DNA of 64,000 bases, from positions 1 through 64,000 of the forward strand of contig NZ_JBITMQ010000019.1 of NCBI RefSeq assembly GCF_044466355.1, written 5' to 3'. Below are positions 16,801 to 24,705 of the stretch, in pieces. The notes under the pieces are model-generated. The model had not been told where the DNA came from. It saw nothing but the letters and a program-made list of their open reading frames with translations, and did no database searches. How positions within the stretch are numbered: the first letter of the stretch is position 1; the number at the start of each line of letters is the position of its first letter. The stretch comes from Actinophytocola sp044466355. Its GTDB lineage: Bacteria; Actinomycetota; Actinomycetes; Mycobacteriales; Pseudonocardiaceae. Both the position numbers and the translations under genes were made by a program.

Positions 16801-18680
16801 GCGCGCTGGCGCAGCTGTTCTGGGCGTTCGGCGCACCGGAGGAGGCGCGGAAGGCCTGGACCACGCGGGCGGCGTCGCTCGCACGGGCCCGCGCCGCCTT
16901 CGGCCCGGTCGCCGCGATCGCGGCACTCTGCGACGAGTTCGCGTCCGCCATGGCCGAGTCCCCGCTGGCCGAGGGCGACACCGGGCTGGCCGCCGAGTAC
17001 CTGTTCGAGGAGCTGGGCTCGACCCCGGCCGGTTTCGTGACCAGCGCGGGCGCGCGGACGATCGTGGAGAGGTTCCGCCGCGAGCTGGGCGGCCGCCGCG
17101 AGTTCGACGACGACCTGCGCGCCCTCGGCGAGGACGTGGTGGCCCGCCACCAGCTGGCGACCGCGTGGCTGACGGCGTTCGTGTCCACAGCGGACGATCT
17201 GCCCGCCGAGGAGCTGCCGGAGGCGGTGGCGCTGCTGCTGTGCGACCTGCCGCGGCACGACTCGTCGGCGGCGGTGTCCGCCACGGTCGAGGGGCTGCTG
17301 GGCGCGCACCCGCGCGTGGCCGACCGCCGCATGACGCTGCGGCTGGACGAGACGCTCGCGCGGACGCGCCGGTTCCGGCTGGAGCGGGTGCCCGCGTTCC
17401 GCGCGTACCAGAAGCAGCGCAACGAACTGCTCGACCGCGAACGCGTCCGGCTGCGGCTGGACGAGTTCAAGCCGAAGGTCATGAGCGCGTTCGTGCGCAA
17501 CCGGCTGCTCGACGAGGTGTACCTGCCGCTGATCGGTGACAACCTGGCGAAGCAGCTCGGCGCGACCGGCGACGGCAAGCGCACCGACCAGATGGGCCTG
17601 CTGCTGCTCATCTCCCCGCCCGGTTACGGCAAGACGACGCTGATGGAGTACGTCGCGAACCGGCTGGGCCTGGTGTTCGTCAAGGTCAACGGCCCGGCGC
17701 TCGGTCACGACGTGACGTCGCTGGACCCGGCGGACGCGCCCAACGCGACCGCGCGGCAGGAGGTCGAGAAGATCTCGTTCGCGCTGGAGCTGGGCAACAA
17801 CGCGCTGCTGTACCTGGACGACATCCAGCACACCAACCCGGAGCTGCTGCAGAAGTTCATCTCGCTCTGCGACGCGCAGCGCCGGATGGAAGGCGTGTGG
17901 GACGGTCGCACCAGGACCTACGACCTGCGCGGCAAGCGGTTCGCGGTCTGCATGGCCGGCAACCCGTACACCGAGCAGGGCAAGCGGTTCCGGATTCCGG
18001 ACATGCTGGCGAACCGCGCCGACGTGTGGAACCTCGGCGACGTCCTGTCGGGCCGTGAGGACCTGTTCGCGCTCAGCTACATCGAGAACTCGCTGACGTC
18101 GAACCAGGTGCTGGCCCCGCTGTCCACCCGCGAACGCGGCGACATCGAGCAGCTGATCCGTCTAGCACGCGGCGAGGAGGTCCGGTCCGAGCAGCTGTCG
18201 CACCCGTACTCGGCGGTGGAGCTGGACGAGATCACGTCGGTGCTGCGCAAGTTGTTGCGCGTGCAGCAGGTCGTACTCGCGAACAACCAGGCGTACATCG
18301 CGTCGGCGGCTCAGGCGGAGTCGTCGCGGGTGGAGCCGTCGTTCCAGCTCCAGGGCTCGTACCGCAACATGAACAAGCTGGCGGAACGCATCGTCCCGGT
18401 GATGAACGACGCCGAGCTGGAGACGCTGATCGACGACCACTACCTCGGCGAGGCGCAGACCCTGACCGCGGGCGCGGAGGCCAACCTGCTCAAGCTGGCC
18501 GAGCTGCGCGGCCGCCTCACCCCGGAACAGGCCACCCGGTGGGCCGACGTGAAGGCCGCGTTCCTGCGCAACAAGGCCCTGGGCGGTGCGGAGGACGACC
18601 CGATGGTGCGCGCGGTGGGCGCACTGGGCCTGCTGGCGGACAAGGTGGGCGCGGTGGAAACCGCCCTCCGCGACCGCTGA
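13800..18680 (+). CDS. Giant DUF3686-type AAA+ ATPase (DNA-repair ATPase-like)
   Basis: A 1626-residue protein. Residues about 40-470 are a strand-rich N-terminal region typical of proteins annotated as DNA-repair ATPases (DUF3686), for example EVFGSTELRLVGGERIRTEN and MLFGYNVFIGLKPET. Residues about 480-900 are largely coiled coil. A C-terminal AAA+ module follows with Walker A PPGYGKTTL (about 1272-1280), Walker B LLYLDDIQH (about 1337-1345) and KRFAVCMAGNPYTEQGKRF as a sensor-like segment. The repair role is a family annotation, not shown here. The GTG start at 13800 overlaps the flotillin stop, so it is tied to the membrane scaffold. Confidence 0.85.
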   Translation: MTQTVDAPAPAQDGLDARTYEVLRQRLAEQAGELARRAEALNTRRLEVFGSTELRLVGGERIRTENNCVPRDVVSIPDSDGGASGLMLFGYNVFIGLKPETTIDDVFSLHRFTRDGEAFRFEDAPAERPELLADERFRRDFTELYKYYRETRLLQLRPIEGKLLAIFQTGPRTEDIKVLRWLVGADGTLSYVDNAGERDHVFPSSHDFEWTETSRDDHVLGRHPHISIENELFIETVNGDLTIKIENNTEVGEGIYREPVDEPLQSLADADVRYARVGPLILLRILPYNEKVHRYLVFNTRTKTVVRLDGIGQACQRLPEDQGIIFPGGYYLATGVSRTFENTETDDLEFERVIRSPNGEDVLYAFHARREGRTLLLPYNVIRKEVANPLPCHGYSLFEDGTLVAFRATSEEPTRVHPMQVWQTPFVSDSYAAAQPVGTGPLERVGNADLVRGISDCLSVTRMIDEMAPSTAVFEGLIAACARAFDSYHWLGEQELGDLRGALTDVRATAEQVLAEFENVQSLTDTAAAELGKAGDEIASLVRRVRGEAPKSADEWVQQLASLRRAQGHLVTLRELRYVDTARIDELAATLESELDSAAKRAVEFLRGDDAFTGYHEKVEALVADAAAITTVAEAGPVVERLAEQAAGLEIVTEVVGSLEIADATVRTQILERIGEVLGGVNRARATVDGRRRELLATEGRAAFAAEFALLGQSITGALAVADTPQRCDEQLGRLLLQLENLESRFSEFDDFLAELTAKRTDVYEAFSSRKQALVDEQSRRADRLVDSAERVLTSINRRVATLSSLDEINTYFASDPMVAKVRSVASELRALDDAVRAEELDGRLKAARQEAGRSLRDRADLFGDGGETVRLGRHRFAVNTQAIDLTLVPKDGGMSLAVTGTDFRTPVRDPAFLETKPFWSQLLVSESADVYRAEYLAASVLDAGVPDDADLLALVRTAAESRYDEGYERGVHDHDAAAILEVLVRLRAGAGLLRYPPAARALAQLFWAFGAPEEARKAWTTRAASLARARAAFGPVAAIAALCDEFASAMAESPLAEGDTGLAAEYLFEELGSTPAGFVTSAGARTIVERFRRELGGRREFDDDLRALGEDVVARHQLATAWLTAFVSTADDLPAEELPEAVALLLCDLPRHDSSAAVSATVEGLLGAHPRVADRRMTLRLDETLARTRRFRLERVPAFRAYQKQRNELLDRERVRLRLDEFKPKVMSAFVRNRLLDEVYLPLIGDNLAKQLGATGDGKRTDQMGLLLLISPPGYGKTTLMEYVANRLGLVFVKVNGPALGHDVTSLDPADAPNATARQEVEKISFALELGNNALLYLDDIQHTNPELLQKFISLCDAQRRMEGVWDGRTRTYDLRGKRFAVCMAGNPYTEQGKRFRIPDMLANRADVWNLGDVLSGREDLFALSYIENSLTSNQVLAPLSTRERGDIEQLIRLARGEEVRSEQLSHPYSAVELDEITSVLRKLLRVQQVVLANNQAYIASAAQAESSRVEPSFQLQGSYRNMNKLAERIVPVMNDAELETLIDDHYLGEAQTLTAGAEANLLKLAELRGRLTPEQATRWADVKAAFLRNKALGGAEDDPMVRAVGALGLLADKVGAVETALRDR

Positions 18681-18683
18681 CCG

Positions 18684-18761
18684 CCCTGAAAGACGCTTTC
18701 GGGACATTCCACGCCCCGAAAGCGTCTTTCAGGGCATTGCACCGCCCGCGACGCGGGCCCC
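18684..18761. repeat. Intergenic palindromic repeat, copy A
   Basis: Perfect 20-bp arms CCCTGAAAGACGCTTTCGGG (18684-18703) and its reverse complement (18715-18734) around an 11-base loop, then AGGGCATTGCACC and a second hairpin CCCGCGACGCGGG (18746-18758). It is related to copies near 10140-10249 and 59105-59155. Here it lies between convergent genes and could terminate both transcripts. Confidence 0.8.
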
Positions 18762-18810
18762 AGGCCGTCCATCCATACCAAATCTCAGCACGCTCGAATC
18801 GTGAGGCCCC

Positions 18811-19950
18811 TCACATCTTGTCGAGAGCCTGAGCGAAGTCGCCCAACAGGTCCTCCACGTCCTCGATACCGACCGACAGACGGATCAGGTCGTCCGTGAT
18901 ACCCACAGCGACACGGTCCTCCGGCGACATCCCCGCATGCGACGTCACCGCCGGCCGGGTGATCAACGTCTCCACCCCACCGAGACTGGGCGCCACGGCA
19001 GGCAGCGTGAGCGCCGCCATGAACTCCTCCGCCGCGGCCACCCCACCGGCGAGCCGGAAGCTCAGCATCCCGCCGAACCCGCTCAACAGCTCACGCGCAT
19101 GCTCATGGTCCGGATGCGTCGCGAGCCCCGGGTGGTTCACCCCGGCGATCTTCGGCGACTCGGCCAGGAACGTCGCCAGTGCCAGCGCGTTCGCGTTCTG
19201 CTGCCGGACCCGCACACCGAGCGTCTTCAGGCTGCGTGCCAGCAGATATCCGGCGTGCGGGTCGAGGCTACCGCCGTACAGGTTCTGCGTGTGCCGCACC
19301 TTCTCGACCAGCTCCGCCGAGCCCGCGACCGCGCCCGCGACCACGTCCGAGTGGCCGTTCAGGTACTTCGTCGCGCTGTTGAACACCAGGTCGAAGCCCG
19401 CGACGACCGGCCGGAAGTTGACCGGCGACGCGAACGTGTTGTCCACGACGCTGACCAGCCCGTGCTCGCGCGCGAACGCGACGACCTCCCGCAGCCGCCC
19501 GACCCGCATCATCGGGTTCGTGATGGTCTCCACCAGGACGGCCTTCGTGTTGTCCCGCACGGCCCACGACGACGGGTCGTGCGGGTCGATGACCGTGTAC
19601 TCCCAGCCCAGGCGCTCCGCGTGCCCGGTGACGAAGTCGTGGGTGCCGCCGTACAGGACGTCGCCCACCAGCAGGTGGTCGCCCTTGCCGAGCAGCGTGT
19701 GCAGGATCGTCGTCACCGCGGCCATGCCCGACGACGTGGCCACCGCCGCCTGCGCGCCCTCCAGCGCCGCCAGCTTGTCGTGCAGGTACGTCTGTGACGG
19801 CGTCGAGTTCAACCGGTGGTACTTGATGTCGTGGTAGGACTCGCCCGGCTCGCTCGTGAACACCGTGCCCTGGAAGATCGGGAACACGACCGAGCCCTCG
19901 GGACCCGGCACCCGCTCGCCCCCGTGGACCGCGAGAGTGTCGAAACGCAT
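18811..19950 (-). CDS. Cystathionine gamma-synthase/lyase-type PLP enzyme
   Basis: A 379-residue enzyme of the Cys/Met-metabolism PLP family (trans-sulfuration). The PLP lysine is in FNSATKYLNGHSDVVAGA, with AAVATSSGMAAVTTILHTLL as the cofactor-phosphate loop, VSVVDNTFASP carrying the PLP-ring Asp, and ETLITRPAVTSHAGM near the C-terminus. The family includes cystathionine gamma-synthases, gamma-lyases and methionine gamma-lyases; sequence alone does not separate these safely. It diverges from the E1-alpha gene with 200 bp between starts, and seems to mark the left border of the biosynthetic region rather than belong to it. Confidence 0.85.
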   Translation of the reverse strand: MRFDTLAVHGGERVPGPEGSVVFPIFQGTVFTSEPGESYHDIKYHRLNSTPSQTYLHDKLAALEGAQAAVATSSGMAAVTTILHTLLGKGDHLLVGDVLYGGTHDFVTGHAERLGWEYTVIDPHDPSSWAVRDNTKAVLVETITNPMMRVGRLREVVAFAREHGLVSVVDNTFASPVNFRPVVAGFDLVFNSATKYLNGHSDVVAGAVAGSAELVEKVRHTQNLYGGSLDPHAGYLLARSLKTLGVRVRQQNANALALATFLAESPKIAGVNHPGLATHPDHEHARELLSGFGGMLSFRLAGGVAAAEEFMAALTLPAVAPSLGGVETLITRPAVTSHAGMSPEDRVAVGITDDLIRLSVGIEDVEDLLGDFAQALDKM

Positions 19951-20150
19951 TGAGAGACCTCCTCCTAGTGGCCGGCCACCCAGCCACGGTCGAGCCTACG
20001 TCGAGTCTCGAGCGGTTTCCCGCCCACTGACGAGCCCTTGACAGAACGGGCCGACGTCCGGTCGAGACGCGGTCGACGATTCCCGGGCACCGGGCGAATC
20101 GGACCTACCGTCAGCGGTGGCATTTCGCGGGCCCGAAAGGAATTCCCCTT

Positions 20151-21104
20151 ATGGCGCAGACAGAACTACTCGAGGCGTACCGGGTGATGCGCACGATACG
20201 CGCGTTCGAGGAGCGGGTGCACGAGGAGCTGCCGAACGGGGGCATCCCGGGCGCGGTCCACCTGTACGCGGGCCAGGAGGCCGTCGCCGCCGGTGTGTGC
20301 GCCGCGCTGCGTGAGTCCGACTACATCGCGTCCACGCACCGCGGCCACGGCCACGCGATCGCGAAGGGCTGCGACATCACCGCGATGATGCTGGAGCTGT
20401 ACGGCAAGGCGGGCGGCCTGTGCAACGGCAAGGGCGGCTCGATGCACATCGCCGACTTCTCCAAGGGCATGCTCGGCGCCAACGGGGTGGCGGCCGGGGG
20501 CGCGCCGCTGGCGTGCGGGTCGGCCCTGTCGGCGAAGGTGCTGGGCCGCGACCAGGTGTCGGTGGCGTTCGTCGGGGACGGCGCGGCCAACCAGGGGTCG
20601 TTCGCGGAGAGCCTCACGCTCGCGACGGTGTGGAACCTGCCGGTCGTGTTCGTCGTGGAGGACAACTTCTACGCACAGGCCACGGGCACCCGCTACCACC
20701 TGAAGGGGCTCGACGTGGCGCGGCGTGCGGAGGCGTACGGCATCCCCGCGGCGACCGTCGACGGCACCGACTGGTTCGCCGTGCACGCGGCCGCCGAGGA
20801 GGCCGTCGAGCGGGCGCGGTCCGGTGGCGGCCCGTCGCTCATCGAGTGCAAGGCGGGCCGGTTCTTCGGCCACATGGAGGGCTTCGACCAGCAGGGCTAC
20901 CGCGGCGAGGGCGAGGTCGAGCGGCTGCGGTCCGAGCAGGACCCGCTGACGCTCTTCACCGCCAAGGCGGGGCTGGCCGAGCCGGACCTGTCCGAAGTGG
21001 ACGTGACGGTGGACGCGGCGGTCGAGCTGGCGGTCGCCACCGCGAAGGCCGCGCCGGAGCCGGAGCTGTCCGAGCTGCTGACCGACGTCTACGTGTCGTA
21101 CTGA
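20151..21104 (+). CDS. ThDP-dependent dehydrogenase E1 alpha subunit
   Basis: A 317-residue alpha subunit of the pyruvate/acetoin/branched-chain 2-oxoacid dehydrogenase type. The thiamine-diphosphate motif runs from GDGAANQGSFAESL to VVEDN, HLYAGQEAVAAGV and STHRGHGHAIAKG are the usual active-site segments, and GGSMHIADFSKGMLGANGVA matches acetoin-type E1. It cleaves a 2-oxoacid to leave a two-carbon carbanion on ThDP. The beta subunit follows after 11 bp, but neither E2 nor E3 is present. This argues for transfer of an acetyl or acyl unit to a small-molecule acceptor rather than acyl-CoA formation. AviB1/AviB2 of avilamycin biosynthesis is a precedent. Confidence 0.88.
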   Translation: MAQTELLEAYRVMRTIRAFEERVHEELPNGGIPGAVHLYAGQEAVAAGVCAALRESDYIASTHRGHGHAIAKGCDITAMMLELYGKAGGLCNGKGGSMHIADFSKGMLGANGVAAGGAPLACGSALSAKVLGRDQVSVAFVGDGAANQGSFAESLTLATVWNLPVVFVVEDNFYAQATGTRYHLKGLDVARRAEAYGIPAATVDGTDWFAVHAAAEEAVERARSGGGPSLIECKAGRFFGHMEGFDQQGYRGEGEVERLRSEQDPLTLFTAKAGLAEPDLSEVDVTVDAAVELAVATAKAAPEPELSELLTDVYVSY

Positions 21105-21115
21105 GGGAGAGAGAC

Positions 21116-22147
21116 ATGACCGAGACACCACGCGTTCTCTCCTACCTGGAGGCGCTCAACGAGGCGCTGGCGCTGGAGATGGAGCACGACCCGTCGGTGG
21201 TCGTGTTCGGTGAGGACAACATCGGCGGCACGGGCTGCGACGGCACGCTCGGCCACGCGTGGGGCCCGACCCGCGGCCTGCACAACCGGTTCCCGAACCA
21301 GATCTTCGACGCGCCGATCACCGAGGCCGCGTTCGTGGGCGCGGCGGTCGGCGCGGCGGCGACCGGGCTGCGGCCGGTGGCGGACCTGCTGTTCGTGGAC
21401 TTCGCGGGCGTGTGCTTCGACCAGATCCTCAACCAGGCCGCCAAGCTGCGGTACATGGTGGGTGGCAAGGCGGCCGTGCCGCTGGTGATCCGTGCCATGT
21501 GGGGCACCGGGATGCGCCGTGCCGCGCAGCACTCGCAGGCGCTGTACTCGCTGTTCACCCACATCCCCGGCCTGAAGGTGGTCGCGCCGTCGAACCCGGT
21601 GGACGCCAAGGGGCTGATGGCGTCGGCCATCCAGGACGACGACCCGGTGATCTTCTTCGAGCACAAGCTGTTGTACTTCGGCAGCCGCGGCGTCGTGCCC
21701 GAGGAGCGCTACACGATCCCGCTGGGCAAGGCGTCGGTCGTGCGTGAGGGCGGCGACGTCACGATCGTCGCGATCGGACGGATGGTCCACGAGGCGACCA
21801 AGGCCGCCGAGGCGCTCGCCGAGGAGGGCGTCGAGGCCGAGGTGATCGACCCGCGCACGCTGTCGCCGTTCGACTTCGACACGGTGTACGCGAGCGTGGA
21901 GAAGACGTCGCGGCTGGTCGTGGTCGACGAGTCCAACCCGCGCTGCTCCATCGCCACCGACATCGCGGGCACGGTCGCGGAGAACCGCTTCTCGTCGCTG
22001 TCCGCCGCCGTGCGCACCGTCACCAGCCCGCACGCACCCGTGCCGTTCGCGGCGTCGCTGGAGGACGCGTTCCCGCCGGACGCCGCCAAGATCGCCGACG
22101 CCGTTCGTTCCACCCTCCCGAGTTCCGTCACCAGCAAGGCATCCTGA
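21116..22147 (+). CDS. ThDP-dependent dehydrogenase E1 beta subunit
   Basis: A 343-residue beta subunit of a 2-oxoacid dehydrogenase E1. The N-terminal YLEALNEALALEMEHDPSVV and VVFGEDNIGG, the ThDP-proximal RFPNQIFDAPITEAAFVGAA, and the C-terminal VEAEVIDPRTLSPFDFDTV with a VVVDESNPRCSIATDIAG segment are all family landmarks. It follows the alpha subunit with a GAGGGAGAGAGAC Shine-Dalgarno before the ATG at 21116. The next gene, a SnoaL-like protein, begins 10 bp later, so the pair is operonic with small-molecule enzymes rather than with a lipoyl E2. Confidence 0.88.
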   Translation: MTETPRVLSYLEALNEALALEMEHDPSVVVFGEDNIGGTGCDGTLGHAWGPTRGLHNRFPNQIFDAPITEAAFVGAAVGAAATGLRPVADLLFVDFAGVCFDQILNQAAKLRYMVGGKAAVPLVIRAMWGTGMRRAAQHSQALYSLFTHIPGLKVVAPSNPVDAKGLMASAIQDDDPVIFFEHKLLYFGSRGVVPEERYTIPLGKASVVREGGDVTIVAIGRMVHEATKAAEALAEEGVEAEVIDPRTLSPFDFDTVYASVEKTSRLVVVDESNPRCSIATDIAGTVAENRFSSLSAAVRTVTSPHAPVPFAASLEDAFPPDAAKIADAVRSTLPSSVTSKAS

Positions 22148-22157
22148 GGAGTTGACC

Positions 22158-22553
22158 ATGTCGGAGAACCCCAACGTCCAGCTGATGGAGAAGGTGTACG
22201 CCGCCTTCGGCACCGGCGACGTCGAGACCGCGGGCACGTACTGGCACGAGGACTCGGTGCACCACTACCCGGGCCGCAACCCGCTGTCCGGTGAGCACGT
22301 CGGCATCGAGGACTCGACGGCGTTCGCGAACAAGATGTGGGAGCTGACGAACGGCAACCTCCGCATGGAGGTCAAGGAGATCGGCGGCAGCGACAACTAC
22401 GCGTTCGCGATCCTGGAGACCCACTATGAGCGCAAGGGTCTCGTGCTGGACATGCCGTTCATCAACGTGGCGAAGATCGTCGACGGCAAGATCAAGGAGT
22501 TCTGGACCTACCCGAACGACGTGTACGCCCTCGACGAGTTCTGGAACGCCTGA
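22158..22553 (+). CDS. SnoaL-like/NTF2-fold protein
   Basis: A 131-residue NTF2-fold protein. The N-terminal NVQLMEKVYAAFGTGDVETA helix and the GTYWHEDSVHHYPGRNPLSG segment are typical of SnoaL-like and ketosteroid-isomerase-like proteins, and the closing strands FINVAKIVDGKIKEFWTYP fit the fold. Such proteins act in polyketide loci as cyclases, hydroxylases or isomerases; the reaction here is not determinable. It starts at ATG 22158 behind GAGGAG and its stop overlaps the flavoprotein start, so the four genes from 20151 form one transcription unit. Confidence 0.75.
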   Translation: MSENPNVQLMEKVYAAFGTGDVETAGTYWHEDSVHHYPGRNPLSGEHVGIEDSTAFANKMWELTNGNLRMEVKEIGGSDNYAFAILETHYERKGLVLDMPFINVAKIVDGKIKEFWTYPNDVYALDEFWNA

Positions 22554-23989
22554 TGAGGATCATCGCTGTTGGCGGCAGCGTCACCGGTCTCGCGGCCGCG
22601 GCCGCGCTGGCGGACCGCGGGCACGAGGTGCTGGTGCTGGAACGCGAGACGGCCGAGCCACCGTCCACTCTGGAGGAGGCGGCGAACGGCTGGCCGCGTC
22701 CGACGGTGCCGCAGGCCGCGCACTCGCACGCGTTCGGTTCGCGCGGGACGAACATCCTGCGCGCGCAGCTGCCGGACGTGTACACCGCGCTGGTCGAGGC
22801 CGGCGCGGGTGAGGTGAACCTGGCGGACTTCACCCCGCCGACGCTGGGCCCGGTCGACCGTGTCCCGTCGGACGACCTGCTGAACATGCTGACCGTGCGC
22901 CGGTCGACGTTCGAGTGGGTGCTCCGGACCAAGGCCCTTGCCAGGCAGGGTGTTTCGCTGCGCACGGGCGCGACGGTCCGCGGTCTCGTGGCCTCCGGCG
23001 ACCGGGTGACGGGCGTGCGCCTGTCGGACGGCACGGAGCTGGCAGCCGACCTGGTCCTGGACACGAGCGGCCGCAAGACGTCGTCGGCGAAGTGGCTGGA
23101 GGAGGCCGGGCTGCCGGTCCCCGAGGCGCAGAGCGAGAGCTGCCGGATCACGTACTACACCAGGTACTACCGGCGTCTGACCCCCGCGCCGCCCGGTCCG
23201 CTGAACCGCGGCTTCGGTGCCGGTGGCATGTGGGACAGCTACACGGCCGTCCTGTTCCTCGGTGAGGGCGACACGTTCTCCATCTCGGTCGGCGTCCTCC
23301 CGGACGACAAGCCGATGAAGTCGCTGCGCGAGGAGGCCGCGTTCACGGCGGCGATCCGCGCGACCCCGTTGCTGGCCGGCTGGGTCGCGCCGGGCAACTC
23401 GGAGCCGATCTCGCCGGTGTACGCGATGGGCGGGCTGGACAACAGCTCCCGTTTCGTCGACCCGGGCGCACCGCGGCTCACCGAGGGCTTCTACGGCCTG
23501 GGCGACGCGGTGTGCACGACGAACCCGGCGAACGGGCGCGGCGTGTCGTTGGCGCTGGCGCACGTGTACGAGCTGGCCGACCTGCTGGACGCGCACCCGA
23601 CGGTGGACCGCACGCAGGCGGCCCGTTTCGCGGGCGCCACGAAGGCGCTGCTGGCGCCGTTCCTCGGCGAGGCGATCGCCAACGACCGGGGCCGCGCGGG
23701 CCTTTGGGAGGCGGTGGCGGCGGGACAGCGGCCGCAGATGCCGCCGCCGGGCGTGGTCCACTTCGGCGCCGCGGTGGCCGCGTCGCTGAAGGACGTCGAG
23801 GTGTGGCGGCGGGTCGCGCACGTGATGATGTCGCTGGTCTCGCCCGCCGAGCTGTACGCCAACGAGGAGATGGCGCAGCGGATCGGGGCGGCGATGGCGG
23901 GTGGGCCGCCACCGCAGCTGCCCGGCGCGTCCCGGGCCGAGCTGACGGCGGCCCTGGCGGCGGCGACGACGGAACCGAAGGCAGCGTGA
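22553..23989 (+). CDS. FAD-dependent oxidoreductase/hydroxylase
   Basis: A 478-residue flavoprotein. The N-terminal dinucleotide fold RIIAVGGSVTGLAAAAALAD and VLVLERET bind FAD; GFYGLGDAVCTTNPANGRGV is the second FAD (GD) motif, as in aromatic hydroxylases and geranylgeranyl-reductase-like enzymes. No halogenase WxWxIP motif is seen, so halogenation is unlikely. The ATG overlaps the preceding stop (TGATG), giving strict coupling. A post-PKS hydroxylation or a redox step on the E1 product is likely. A strong hairpin terminator follows at 23997. Confidence 0.82.
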   Translation: MRIIAVGGSVTGLAAAAALADRGHEVLVLERETAEPPSTLEEAANGWPRPTVPQAAHSHAFGSRGTNILRAQLPDVYTALVEAGAGEVNLADFTPPTLGPVDRVPSDDLLNMLTVRRSTFEWVLRTKALARQGVSLRTGATVRGLVASGDRVTGVRLSDGTELAADLVLDTSGRKTSSAKWLEEAGLPVPEAQSESCRITYYTRYYRRLTPAPPGPLNRGFGAGGMWDSYTAVLFLGEGDTFSISVGVLPDDKPMKSLREEAAFTAAIRATPLLAGWVAPGNSEPISPVYAMGGLDNSSRFVDPGAPRLTEGFYGLGDAVCTTNPANGRGVSLALAHVYELADLLDAHPTVDRTQAARFAGATKALLAPFLGEAIANDRGRAGLWEAVAAGQRPQMPPPGVVHFGAAVAASLKDVEVWRRVAHVMMSLVSPAELYANEEMAQRIGAAMAGGPPPQLPGASRAELTAALAAATTEPKAA

Positions 23990-23996
23990 GCCGGGA

Positions 23997-24024
23997 GCCG
24001 GGCCCCGCGGGAGCGGGGCCCGGC
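23997..24024 (+). terminator. Hairpin terminator after the E1/flavoprotein operon
   Basis: Perfect 12-bp stem GCCGGGCCCCGC (23997-24008) and its complement (24013-24024) around a 4-base loop, 8 bases after the flavoprotein stop. There is no T-tract, as usual in actinomycetes. It separates this operon from the next gene at 24059. Confidence 0.7.
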
Positions 24025-24058
24025 ATCTCGCGCTGCGCATCGCACACTGGAGGGCGAC

Positions 24059-24685
24059 ATGCGGTTGGCAGTGTTCGGGGCCACCGGGGGGACCGGGCTG
24101 TCGGTGATCCGGCAGGCGCTCGACGCGTGTGACAAGGTGACCGCGCTCGCGCGCAAGCCAGAGGCACTCGCCGAGTTCGGCGACGAGATCACGGTCGTCG
24201 GCGGGGACGTGCTCGATCCCGTGGCGGTCGCCGAAGCCGTGGACGGGGCGGAGGTCGTGGTCTCCGGGCTCGGCATCGGCATGCACCGGCACGCCACGAC
24301 CGTCTACTCGCAGGGCACCGCCAACATCGTCGCCGCCATGCGGAACGCGGGGATGTCCCGGCTGCTCGTCGTCTCCACGTCGTCGCTGGAGCTGCCGCGA
24401 CGGCTGACCGAGCGGACCGTCGCCGCGATCCTGCACCGCGTCCTCGCCAAGCCGTACGCCGACATGGCCATCATGGAGGACACGGTCCGCGGCAGCGACC
24501 TCGACTGGACCCTGGTCCGCGCCGCTCGCCTCACCAACGGTGCCGTCACCGGCCGGTACCGGACCGCGGTGGACGAGAAGCTGCGCCGCTGCTGGTCGAT
24601 CTCCCGCGCCGACGTCGCCCACTACTGCCTCACCCACGCCGCGGACCCCGCCGCGTTCCGCCACACCGTCGAGATCGCGTATTGA
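24059..24685 (+). CDS. NAD(P)-binding atypical SDR (NmrA/YwnB-like)
   Basis: A 208-residue Rossmann protein. MRLAVFGATGGTGLSVIRQA gives the NAD(P) glycine motif, ALARKPEALAEF the second strand region, and LLVVSTSSLELP the position of the catalytic strand of atypical SDRs; no YxxxK pair is obvious. It is similar to NADPH-sensing or flavin-reductase-like proteins of this family. GGAGGGCGAC precedes the ATG at 24059. It may be co-transcribed with the membrane protein 20 bp downstream. A biosynthetic role is possible but undemonstrated. Confidence 0.78.
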   Translation: MRLAVFGATGGTGLSVIRQALDACDKVTALARKPEALAEFGDEITVVGGDVLDPVAVAEAVDGAEVVVSGLGIGMHRHATTVYSQGTANIVAAMRNAGMSRLLVVSTSSLELPRRLTERTVAAILHRVLAKPYADMAIMEDTVRGSDLDWTLVRAARLTNGAVTGRYRTAVDEKLRRCWSISRADVAHYCLTHAADPAAFRHTVEIAY

Positions 24686-24705
24686 CTCAAAGGACGGGCC
24701 CTGCC

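Noticed and set aside
10885..17831. Very long open frames on the minus strand opposite the flotillin and the giant ATPase (up to 1606 codons)
   Set aside because: They mirror the GC-biased third positions of the real plus-strand genes, have repetitive Leu/Arg/Val-rich translations, lack Shine-Dalgarno sites and match no family.
1..19950. Inclusion of the left 20 kb in the biosynthetic cluster, for instance the GT9-like glycosyltransferase at 612
   Set aside because: These genes look like general cell-envelope, stress and regulatory functions; a PLP enzyme and the palindromic repeat intervene, so there is no positive evidence of linkage.
22553..23989. Flavin-dependent halogenase
   Set aside because: The halogenase WxWxIP motif is not found and no flavin reductase is adjacent; a hydroxylase/oxidoreductase fits better.
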